DNA from: an uncultured beta proteobacterium
GTDB lineage: Bacteria; Pseudomonadota; Gammaproteobacteria; Burkholderiales; Burkholderiaceae_C
NCBI GenBank assembly: GCA_903928325.1
Contig: CAIYQF010000210.1
Coordinates: 1-23,470 of the forward strand
DNA length: 23,470 bases
Reading direction: 5' to 3'
In this document: in pieces, positions 8,108 through 14,902 of the stretch
How positions within the stretch are numbered: the stretch's first letter is position 1
Layout: every line of letters begins with the position of its first letter
Position numbers and translations under genes: made by a program
Notes under the pieces: generated by a model
Database searches by the model: none
What the model saw: only the letters and a program-made list of their open reading frames with translations
Told to the model about the DNA's origin: nothing

Positions 8108-8946
8108 CACCCCTAGCAGGTCGACTGACCTCTCATGCATGGATGGGCGCCGTTTATGTGTTTTTGTACCTACCTATCCTGACGCTGATGTTGTTCAGTT
8201 TCAATGCGAGCCCCATGGTGACGAACTGGGGCGGATTTTCCTTGCGTTGGTACCAGGCCTTGGCCCACGACCGCGAGATCATTGATGGCTTCAAACTGTC
8301 GCTAGAAATTGCTTTTGCCACCGGGTGCTCCTCCGTGGTCCTGGGAACCTTGGCAGCGCTTAGCCTGCACCGTTTTAAGCGCTTTACCGGTAGAACCCTG
8401 TTTGCCGGTATGGTGAATTCACCACTGGTGATGCCCGAGGTGATTATCGGACTGTCTTTGTTGTTGATGCTGGTGTCGGTGCAGCGCTTGTTTGGTTTTC
8501 CCGAGCGTGGCTTTGCTACGATTTGGCTCGGACATACCTTGTTAGGTATGGCGTATGCCACGGTGGTGGTGTTGTCTCGGTTTCAGGAGATGAGCATATC
8601 CTTGGAAGAAGCGGCACAAGACCTGGGAGCGCTGCCTTTGCAGGTGTTTTTTCTGATAACACTGCCACTGGTCTCGCAGGCGCTGGCGTCGGCCTGGTTG
8701 TTGACGTTTACTTTGTCGTTGGACGACGTGGTGATTTCTGCTTTTTTGAATGGACCAGGGTCCACGACCATGCCGATAACCATTTTTAGTCGTGCCCGGC
8801 TGGGCTTGAGCCCAAGCGTCAATACCGTTGCGACCCTGACGGTTGCGGTGGTCAGCATCGGGGTTCTGGCCGCCAGTGTGTGGATGTCCAGGGCAGAGAA
8901 GAAGCGTGCACAAGAAATGGCGGCGGCATACCGCATGGTGGACTAG
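8104..8946 (+). CDS. potI: Polyamine ABC transporter permease (PotI-like, copy 2)
   Basis: A 280-residue inner-membrane permease of the PotC/PotI branch, the partner of copy-2 PotH. Its ATG lies in the 4-base ATGA overlap with the upstream stop. Family landmarks parallel copy 1: YLPILTLMLFSFN near the N-terminus, SPLVMPEVIIGLSLLLMLVSVQ, the EAA loop EAAQDLGALPLQVFFLITLP from Glu169, and SLDDVVISAFLNGPG. It completes a full PotF-G-H-I importer set in this cassette. The stop is followed after 63 bases by an outer-membrane-protein gene on the same strand, possibly co-transcribed. Confidence 0.9.
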   Translation: MTPLAGRLTSHAWMGAVYVFLYLPILTLMLFSFNASPMVTNWGGFSLRWYQALAHDREIIDGFKLSLEIAFATGCSSVVLGTLAALSLHRFKRFTGRTLFAGMVNSPLVMPEVIIGLSLLLMLVSVQRLFGFPERGFATIWLGHTLLGMAYATVVVLSRFQEMSISLEEAAQDLGALPLQVFFLITLPLVSQALASAWLLTFTLSLDDVVISAFLNGPGSTTMPITIFSRARLGLSPSVNTVATLTVAVVSIGVLAASVWMSRAEKKRAQEMAAAYRMVD

Positions 8947-9009
8947 CGTTTGCGCTGGCGTGAATGCTTGGAGGATTTTGACCGGGTTTATCTATAACAG
9001 GAGTGAAAA

Positions 9010-10380
9010 ATGACTTTTCAAAAAAATTTATGGGTGCTTGCATTGTCCGGTGCCATGCCCTTGGTGAGCGCCCATGCTCAATCAACGGCAGATCTAAAGA
9101 AAGAAATCGACGCCTTGAAGGCCCAGTTGCAGATACTCCAACAAAAAGTCGAGGCTGTGGCCGCGCAACCAGACGTCACGCCCTTGACTCAGCAGGTTAA
9201 CCGCTTGGAGCAACGGCTCGACATTGCCGGTGATGAAGCTGAAAAGTCGGGTTTCAAAGGCATGAAGATCAATGGCACGATTGAAACCGCGCTCAAATAC
9301 AACAACATCGACAAAAGTAATGATTTCAGTGCCAGCGCCGGTAATAACGGTGGCGAGTACGGAATGTTGCAAATCACCAAAGAGTCGCAAGATGGTGAAG
9401 GCATTGACTGGACGCTGCGGCTACTGCCTGGTGCATCGTCGCTGGTACATGAGGCCTCCATGTCGGTCCCTTTGGACAAAGAGAACCGTCTGATCGGCGG
9501 CTTCATGCCCGATTTTCAGGGCTATGAATTTGCCTTTGCCAATTCAAACTCAACGCTTGGAAACCAGTTCATTACCCACAACGCACTGTATGACCTGGCT
9601 GGTGCGACGGCCTACACAGGTTTGGGCATGTCCCATACGCTGGGCGGTGGCGCCGTGGCACTGAAATGGCTGGTAGGTAATGTGGATACGGCTTCCGATA
9701 GTACCGGTACAACTTTTTCGGCGCCGTCGTATGACGTGACCACAGGGCTAAAAACCGATCCTGTTCCGAGCGCAAGTGCACTAGGGTCCACAGCGAAATC
9801 AGTAGCGTTGGCTTACCGCGCCGACTGGACGATTAACGACACATCGACCATCGGCCTGTCGGGTTTGCATGGTGCCATGAACCGTAGTTTCAACATTTTG
9901 ACGGTAGACGGCGGTTACATCCGCGGCGACTGGCAGTTCAATGGCCAACTGACAGCAGGCCAAATGGAGCGCGCTGCGGCCAATGGTGGTACAGCGCGGT
10001 GGACCGGGCTTTCTGCCTTTATGGCCTACAAAATAGTGCCGCGCCTGCAGTTGCTGGCTCGTGCGGACTTTATTGACAACCGTGACAACGGTGGGGGCAC
10101 CTATGCGGACAATGGCGGTGGATCGGGCAACGGATTGGGACCAGAAGGCTTGGATGCGACGGGCAGCTTTGCCTACGATGAAACCACCGGTGTGGCCACG
10201 CGGGGCGCCAATTTGTTGCGTTACTCCTTGGGCACTAACTACCAGGTCAACTCCAACACGCAGTGGAAAACCGAGTACCGGCTGGACCAGTCCACGGGCT
10301 ACAACTTTTTGGGCTCTGACGGCGTGACCTACCAAAAAGACAAAACCACGGTGTCCACTTCTGTGGTTTTGTCGTTCTAA
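9010..10380 (+). CDS. DUF3138-like outer-membrane beta-barrel (porin-like) protein
   Basis: A 456-residue exported protein. It has a Sec signal peptide (cleavage likely after SAHA, about residue 23), then a heptad-rich segment STADLKKEIDALKAQLQILQQKVEAV typical of the N-terminal coiled coil of some outer-membrane porins. The rest is rich in alternating polar/hydrophobic strands and Gly/Asn loops, and the chain ends in VVLSF with a terminal phenylalanine, the usual beta-barrel assembly signal. The overall pattern recalls the DUF3138 family described in Burkholderiales; that assignment is from memory of the family. AGGAG at 8999-9003 lies 6 bases before the ATG. Its place directly behind two polyamine importers suggests an outer-membrane entry channel for the same substrates, but this is only inferred. 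A strong hairpin follows the stop. Confidence 0.75.
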   Translation: MTFQKNLWVLALSGAMPLVSAHAQSTADLKKEIDALKAQLQILQQKVEAVAAQPDVTPLTQQVNRLEQRLDIAGDEAEKSGFKGMKINGTIETALKYNNIDKSNDFSASAGNNGGEYGMLQITKESQDGEGIDWTLRLLPGASSLVHEASMSVPLDKENRLIGGFMPDFQGYEFAFANSNSTLGNQFITHNALYDLAGATAYTGLGMSHTLGGGAVALKWLVGNVDTASDSTGTTFSAPSYDVTTGLKTDPVPSASALGSTAKSVALAYRADWTINDTSTIGLSGLHGAMNRSFNILTVDGGYIRGDWQFNGQLTAGQMERAAANGGTARWTGLSAFMAYKIVPRLQLLARADFIDNRDNGGGTYADNGGGSGNGLGPEGLDATGSFAYDETTGVATRGANLLRYSLGTNYQVNSNTQWKTEYRLDQSTGYNFLGSDGVTYQKDKTTVSTSVVLSF

Positions 10381-10390
10381 TTGCCTCAGG

Positions 10391-11266
10391 CTAGCCCCGC
10401 GCGACCGGTCGTGCGGGGTCGACGCACCATTCGCTCCAGCTGCCGGCGAATAGCGCCCCAGGAGGCAGGCCCGCGATCTGCATGGCCACGATATTGGGAA
10501 TGGCGCTCACGCCGCTGCCACAGTGGTGAACCACCGCACTGGCGGCGAGTAGGCCCAACAACGCGTCAAATTCGGTGCGCAACTGGGCGGCTGGTTTGAA
10601 TGTTCCATCGGCGTTGAAGTTCAGGGAAAACGGACGGTTGAAAGCGCCTGGAATATGTCCCGCCACGGGGTCTAGCGGCTCCACATCGCCCTTAAAACGC
10701 GCTGGCGCGCGCGCATCGATGAGCACTTGTTGCGTGCCGCCGAGCCGACGCTCCACCTGCCCAATATCCACCAGATCCAGCAAGGGTGTTGCAACGGAAA
10801 AGGTGTCGGGTGCTGCAGCGGAAAACCCGAGTGCAGGGCCACTTTCTGTGGCGCCTCCTTGTGCGATCCAGGCTTGAAATCCGCCATTCAACAATGCCAC
10901 GGGCGCGTGGCCCAGCCATTTAAGCATCCACCACAGGCGCCCACAGAAGTTGCTTCCGTGGCGGTCGTAGACCACCGCCTGCATGCCGTTGCGAAACCCC
11001 GCCGCCGCCAGCCACTGTGCAAACGTCTCGCGTGCGGGCAGCGGGTGACGCCCGCCGCTGGCAGCCCCACTGCGCAGTCGGTCGCCCTTGGCGCTCAAGG
11101 CCGTATCCAGATCGGCGTATACCGCGCCGGGAATATGGCTTTGGGTGTACAGGGCTTCGCCCGCACCGTCCTGAGCCAGGTCGAAACTACAGTCAAACAC
11201 CCGGTATGGCGTGCCGCTGCTGAGCAGGTCCTGGAGTTGGGTGGCAGAGATCAGATCGGTGTACAT
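10391..11266 (-). CDS. sseA: 3-mercaptopyruvate/thiosulfate sulfurtransferase (two rhodanese domains)
   Basis: A 291-residue two-domain rhodanese-fold protein. The N-terminal inactive domain (about 5-140) contains SHIPGAVYADLDTALS and YDRHGSNFCGRLWWMLKWLGH. The C-terminal domain carries the active site HHCGSGVSA with catalytic Cys249 in the CGSGVxA loop typical of mercaptopyruvate sulfurtransferases, plus GHIPGAFNRPF. It transfers sulfane sulfur from 3-mercaptopyruvate or thiosulfate to thiols or cyanide, normally in the cytoplasm; no signal peptide is seen. The start at 11266 is supported by AAGGA 8 bases upstream; the frame is open further upstream, but that part is inside the neighbouring gene. 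It lies 59 bases after the DMT transporter gene on the same strand and probably ends that transcript. Confidence 0.88.
   Translation of the reverse strand: MYTDLISATQLQDLLSSGTPYRVFDCSFDLAQDGAGEALYTQSHIPGAVYADLDTALSAKGDRLRSGAASGGRHPLPARETFAQWLAAAGFRNGMQAVVYDRHGSNFCGRLWWMLKWLGHAPVALLNGGFQAWIAQGGATESGPALGFSAAAPDTFSVATPLLDLVDIGQVERRLGGTQQVLIDARAPARFKGDVEPLDPVAGHIPGAFNRPFSLNFNADGTFKPAAQLRTEFDALLGLLAASAVVHHCGSGVSAIPNIVAMQIAGLPPGALFAGSWSEWCVDPARPVARG
10395..10418. repeat. 24-bp near-perfect palindrome at the convergent gene junction
   Basis: Arms CCCCGC (10395-10400) and GCGGGG (10413-10418) flank a self-complementary core GACCGGTC, with one imperfect pair between. It lies inside the last codons of the sulfurtransferase gene and 15 bases past the stop of the DUF3138-like gene. 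As RNA it would form a very stable hairpin on the + strand. There is no T tract, so it is not a standard intrinsic terminator; it may protect the 3' end or block convergent transcription. Confidence 0.6.
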
Positions 11267-11325
11267 GCGCAAGTTCCTTCGGGTTGGGGCAAGTTTCAAA
11301 GGTCGGGTTGCATCACAACGCAGGG

Positions 11326-12243
11326 TCAATGCTCTTCCCCGGGCGTGTCGGGCAAGGCGCGGGCGCGCAGCACCGTGGCCAAAACTCCGCTGGTCACGAT
11401 GACGGCGATTCCGGCCCAACCCATGGGGGCAATGGTGTCGCCAAATAGCACTACGCTGTAGACACAGGCAAACACGATGCCCGAGTACTGCATGCTGGCA
11501 ACCACCAACGTGGCACCTTTGCGGTAGGCGCGCGTCATGCACCACTGGCCTAGAGATGCCAATACGCCAATAGGCACTACCCACGCAGCGTCTTGCCAGC
11601 GCACATGCGCCCAGGGGGTCAGCTCAGAAAGTGCGACGCCAGCGCCGCCGATCAGGGTGGTTCCGATGGCGAAGTAAAACACCGTACGCTCTTCGGGCTC
11701 ACCAACCTTGCCCAACGCCGTAACCTGCATATATGCCAGAGCCGCCCCCATGCCTGACAGCAGCCCAATCACCCCGGCGAACAGTTGGTCATGGTCAATA
11801 GTGGGTCGCAGCGTCATGACAACTCCAGCGAAACCCAGTAGGACGGTTACCATCAAGAGGCCTTGGCGCGGTCCTTGGCCGTAAAGCAAGGAGCCGCCTA
11901 AAATAAAAGCGGCAACCCAAACGCCGCTCATGTAATTGAGCGTCATGGCGGTGGCAAGGGGCAGATGTGCAATGGAATAAAACCACGAGCCCAAGGAAAG
12001 AACGCCCACGGCACTGCGCGTTAAATGCATCATCGGCACCGGCGTGCGTAAACTTGCCCCGCGTGCGCGCACCACGGCTGCCATGAAGATGACGCTGACC
12101 AAACCGCGGTAAAAAATCAACTCAAAGGTGCCAAAGCTGCTCGACGCCGCCTTGACGCCCACGGCCATTGTCGCAAACAGAAAGGATGCCAGCACCATCC
12201 ACAGTGCCTGTTTGGAGCTGCCAGGCCCGCCCGATGGGCTCAT
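11326..12243 (-). CDS. EamA/DMT-family transporter (RhaT/EamA-like permease)
   Basis: A 305-residue inner-membrane protein with about ten hydrophobic segments in two EamA repeats: the first from ALWMVLASFLFATMAVGVK to VVMTLRP, the second from LFAGVIGLLSGMGAALAYM to IAVIVTSGVLATVLRAR. The motif FYRGL after the first helix and the YMSGVW region are usual for the family, which exports (or takes up) metabolites and amino acids. No specific substrate can be read from sequence. ATG 12243 is chosen because it overlaps the upstream oxygenase stop in an ATGA, indicating translational coupling; a longer start at 12285 would run into that gene. The context suggests it moves a substrate or product of the Rieske oxygenase. 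Confidence 0.88.
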   Translation of the reverse strand: MSPSGGPGSSKQALWMVLASFLFATMAVGVKAASSSFGTFELIFYRGLVSVIFMAAVVRARGASLRTPVPMMHLTRSAVGVLSLGSWFYSIAHLPLATAMTLNYMSGVWVAAFILGGSLLYGQGPRQGLLMVTVLLGFAGVVMTLRPTIDHDQLFAGVIGLLSGMGAALAYMQVTALGKVGEPEERTVFYFAIGTTLIGGAGVALSELTPWAHVRWQDAAWVVPIGVLASLGQWCMTRAYRKGATLVVASMQYSGIVFACVYSVVLFGDTIAPMGWAGIAVIVTSGVLATVLRARALPDTPGEEH

Positions 12244-13424
12244 GTTTCGGGCTGTATGGTGTCGACCATGCGGGCGCGATACCACTCGTGGAAGTGCTGC
12301 ATTCCGTCTTCCATGGGGCTTTGGTAGGGGCCTACTTCGTTGTCACCACGCTGAAGCAGGGCTTTGCGCCCGGCGTCCATGCGTTCAGCGATTTCGTCGT
12401 CCTCAACACAGGTTTCCATGTAGGCGGCCTGCTGGGATTCGACAAATTCACGCTCGAAAGCCACAATTTCCTCGGGGTAATAAAACTCCACCATGTTCAT
12501 GGTTTTGTCCACTCCCATGGGGTGCAGGGTGGATACGGTCAGGACATGCGGGTACCACTCGACCATGGTGTGCGGGTAGTAGGTGAGCCAAATGGCGCCG
12601 AACTTTGGCGGCACGCCATTGCGGTACCTGAGCAGGGCACTCTGCCAGCGCTCATATGCGGGGGATCCACCGCAGGCGTCGGCTTTACCCAGGCGGTTGG
12701 CCGCACCCACCGTCTGTACCGAGTAATGTTCTTTAAATTCCCAGCGCAGGTCTTCGCAGGTTACAAAATTGCCCAAACCGGGGTGGAACGGGCCCACGTG
12801 GTAGTCCTCCAGGTACACCTCAATGAAGGTTTTCCAGTTGTAGTTGCACGCGTGCATCTCCACGCGCTCGAGCACGTAGCCATCGAAGTCCAGTTCGCTG
12901 CGGGGGCCTAAACCGGCCATTTGGGCGGCGACATCGACTCCGCCCGATTCAAACAACAAGCCGTTCCACTCTTGCAGCGGGTAGTTGTTGAGATTCAGGC
13001 ACGGGTCGGCAGCGAAGTGGGGTGCGCCGATCAATGTGCCAGTCTGGCCGCCGGCCACGCCGCTGTGCAAGCCGCTGTAGGTCCAGCGGTGCAGAGGGCA
13101 GACGATGTTTCCATTGCTGACTGCGGCCTGGTTTTGCCCCTGCAGCAGAGAGCCTTTGCCCTTGAGCATCAACGCCTGGCGGTGGCGGCAGACGTTGGAG
13201 ATCAACTCAATGCCGCCGGCGTTGCGCACCAGTGCGCGGCCTTCATTCTCCTGTGGCAGCGTGTAGTAGTCTCCGATCTCAGGCACGCTCAGGCTATGAC
13301 CCACGTAGCGCGGGCCCGATTTGAAGATGCTTTGCATCTCCCGTGCATACAGGGCGGGGTCAAAGTAGCTCGATACGGGGAGTTGGCTGACGGCCTGCTG
13401 CAGCTGAAGACTTAAATCAGACAT
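12240..13424 (-). CDS. Rieske-type ring-hydroxylating oxygenase alpha subunit (aromatic or quaternary-amine substrate unknown)
   Basis: A 394-residue cytoplasmic oxygenase subunit. The N-terminal Rieske domain binds a [2Fe-2S] cluster through Cys79-x-His81 and Cys109-x-x-His112 (CRH and CPLH). The 27-residue gap between the two motifs is longer than the usual 15-17, owing to a Gly/Gln/Asn-rich insert. The C-terminal SRPBCC-type catalytic domain has the mononuclear-iron motif LEDYHVGPFHPG (His209, His214). No reductase, ferredoxin or beta-subunit gene is adjacent, so electrons must come from elsewhere. Relatives hydroxylate aromatics or demethylate quaternary amines; the substrate here cannot be decided. 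It is the first gene of a - strand unit with the DMT transporter and sulfurtransferase. The start ATG is at 13424; no strong Shine-Dalgarno is seen. Confidence 0.88.
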   Translation of the reverse strand: MSDLSLQLQQAVSQLPVSSYFDPALYAREMQSIFKSGPRYVGHSLSVPEIGDYYTLPQENEGRALVRNAGGIELISNVCRHRQALMLKGKGSLLQGQNQAAVSNGNIVCPLHRWTYSGLHSGVAGGQTGTLIGAPHFAADPCLNLNNYPLQEWNGLLFESGGVDVAAQMAGLGPRSELDFDGYVLERVEMHACNYNWKTFIEVYLEDYHVGPFHPGLGNFVTCEDLRWEFKEHYSVQTVGAANRLGKADACGGSPAYERWQSALLRYRNGVPPKFGAIWLTYYPHTMVEWYPHVLTVSTLHPMGVDKTMNMVEFYYPEEIVAFEREFVESQQAAYMETCVEDDEIAERMDAGRKALLQRGDNEVGPYQSPMEDGMQHFHEWYRARMVDTIQPET

Positions 13425-13636
13425 GGTGGACCTGACCTAAAGACTCCCCACAGGGAGATTGCGCACAAGACGCGAACAGTAAAGGCCGTCAGTCCCATAG
13501 GAAGACGGTCGCGAAGGTAAGCATTGTACCTTTGGCGAGGCAGCGCGAGAGGCGTCTTGCCGAGACTGGCAAAGCACTGCCCTAAAATCCCTTGGCACCC
13601 ATTGCTTTTGTCTCTACCCTTCTAAGTGAGCCCCGT
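13425..13636. promoter_or_regulatory. Divergent intergenic region between the Rieske oxygenase and xseB
   Basis: This 212-base spacer must hold promoters for both directions. A perfect inverted repeat TTGCC-N6-GGCAA lies at 13557-13572, just upstream of a -10-like TAAAAT at 13583-13588 for the + strand; no good -35 sits 17 bases before it. On the - strand a TACAAT hexamer reads from 13528 back to 13523, also without a convincing -35. GTGAG at 13626-13630 is the likely xseB ribosome site. Boundaries of promoters are guesses. Confidence 0.35.
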
Positions 13637-13894
13637 ATGCCAAAGGCAAGTTTCAACGCCCCCACCGCCGCCCAAGTTCTTAGCGAGTTGCCCGCCGATT
13701 ACGAGGCGGCCATGCATCAGCTCGAGCGCCTGGTCGCGCAGATGGAGGCGGGCGACATGCCGCTGGATCAACTGCTCGTGGCCTACCAAAGGGGGGCTGC
13801 GCTGCTGCGGGTGTGCCGCGAAAAGCTCCAAGCCGTGGAGGAACAAATTAAGGTGCTCGACAACGGTGTGCTCAAACCATGGAAAAACACGTGA
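13637..13894 (+). CDS. xseB: Exodeoxyribonuclease VII small subunit
   Basis: An 85-residue protein matching XseB in length and sequence: ADYEAAMHQLERLVAQMEAGDMPLDQLLVAYQRGAALLRVCREKLQAVEEQIKVL shows the two-helix coiled hairpin (helices about residues 18-37 and 43-75). Several XseB copies bind XseA to form exonuclease VII, which degrades single-stranded DNA in the cytoplasm. The ATG at 13637 with GTGAG upstream is preferred over a TTG at 13592. It overlaps ispA by 16 bases, and xseB-ispA-dxs is a common order in proteobacteria. The xseA gene is not in the window. Confidence 0.93.
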   Translation: MPKASFNAPTAAQVLSELPADYEAAMHQLERLVAQMEAGDMPLDQLLVAYQRGAALLRVCREKLQAVEEQIKVLDNGVLKPWKNT

Positions 13895-14826
13895 CCCATT
13901 CCGTTTCGTTCACATTAGATTCATGGAGCAGCCGGCGCTTGCAATCGGTCGAACGTTGCCTGGACGATTGGGTCAGCGCCGATGCACTGGCGGGCGCGGC
14001 ACTTGGTGCACCGCCAGACTTGGTGGCTGCTATGCGCTACGCCGTGCTGGAGGGCGGAAAGCGCTTGCGTCCCATGCTGGTGCTGGCCGCTTTTGAAGCC
14101 GCATCTGGGCATAGCGAAGAGCCCTCTACGGCTGCCCTTCGCGCGGCGTGTGCAGTGGAATTGATTCACGCCTATTCCTTGGTTCACGACGACATGCCGT
14201 GCATGGACAACGACGTCTTGCGCCGTGGAAAGCCCACGGTTCATGTGCAGTTTGGCCAGGCAAGCGCTTTGCTGGCAGGTGACGCATTGCAAGCGATGGC
14301 GTTTGAGGTGTTGACACCGTCGGATGCCAGTGTGGCGCCCGATGTGCAAGCGCGCTTGTGTGCCTTGCTGTCGCGCGCTGCAGGCAGTACCGGCATGGCC
14401 GGGGGGCAGGCCATTGACCTGGCCAGCCTGGGTTGCACTTTGGATGAAGATGCCTTACGCCATATGCACCAGTTAAAAACCGGCGCCTTGCTTCGCTGCA
14501 GCGTCATGATGGGCGCTGCCTGTGCGGGCGCCAGCGCATTGGTGACCGATGCGCTGGAGCAATACGGAATCGCCCTAGGGCTTGCATTTCAGGTTGTTGA
14601 TGACGTACTGGACGTTACCTCGGATTCCGCAACACTCGGTAAGACGGCTGGCAAAGACGCCGACCATGCGAAACCGACCTATGTTTCCCTTCTGGGCCTT
14701 GAGCGCAGCCAAACCTATGCCGCCCACTTGCTTGACCAAGCGCGTGCGGCGCTGGCATTGACTGGATTGGCCGATACGTCCGCACTGGGCGCGCTGGCCG
14801 ATATGGTGGTCCATCGAAGCCATTGA
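13879..14826 (+). CDS. ispA: Farnesyl diphosphate (polyprenyl) synthase
   Basis: A 315-residue all-helical prenyltransferase. The first aspartate-rich motif is DDMPCMD (104-110), the bacterial type with two inserted residues, and the second is DDVLD (241-245). GGKRLRP (59-65) is the usual diphosphate-binding stretch. The enzyme condenses IPP with DMAPP and GPP to farnesyl diphosphate in the cytoplasm, feeding undecaprenol, ubiquinone and related products. FARM spacing and small residues near position 99-100 fit FPP or GPP length; longer products cannot be excluded from sequence. It starts inside xseB (16-base overlap), without a clear ribosome site, so translation is probably coupled. Confidence 0.92.
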   Translation: MEKHVTHSVSFTLDSWSSRRLQSVERCLDDWVSADALAGAALGAPPDLVAAMRYAVLEGGKRLRPMLVLAAFEAASGHSEEPSTAALRAACAVELIHAYSLVHDDMPCMDNDVLRRGKPTVHVQFGQASALLAGDALQAMAFEVLTPSDASVAPDVQARLCALLSRAAGSTGMAGGQAIDLASLGCTLDEDALRHMHQLKTGALLRCSVMMGAACAGASALVTDALEQYGIALGLAFQVVDDVLDVTSDSATLGKTAGKDADHAKPTYVSLLGLERSQTYAAHLLDQARAALALTGLADTSALGALADMVVHRSH

Positions 14827-14850
14827 GCTTTTTACGATAATGCATATTGT
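14823..14850 (+). promoter_or_regulatory. Weak candidate promoter for dxs
   Basis: TTGAGC (14823-14828) and TATTGT (14845-14850) are spaced by 16 bases in an AT-rich patch at the ispA-dxs junction. Each matches the sigma-70 consensus at four of six positions. The 76-base gap between these genes leaves room for a secondary promoter, but co-transcription with ispA is equally possible. Confidence 0.25.
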
Positions 14851-14902
14851 TTGCACTTTTGGGCCGCTGCTATTCGGCGCGTTTACCTAAACCCTTCGCT
14901 CC

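Noticed and set aside
8978..8998. TTGACC and TATAAC before the DUF3138-like gene
   Set aside because: The spacer is only 9 bases, far too short for a sigma-70 promoter.
10727..11461. 244-residue + strand frame opposite the sulfurtransferase and transporter genes
   Set aside because: It is antisense to sseA with its catalytic motif and to the end of the DMT gene; no recognisable motif of its own.
12168..12911. 247-residue + strand frame opposite the Rieske oxygenase
   Set aside because: Antisense to the catalytic domain of the oxygenase; no family features.
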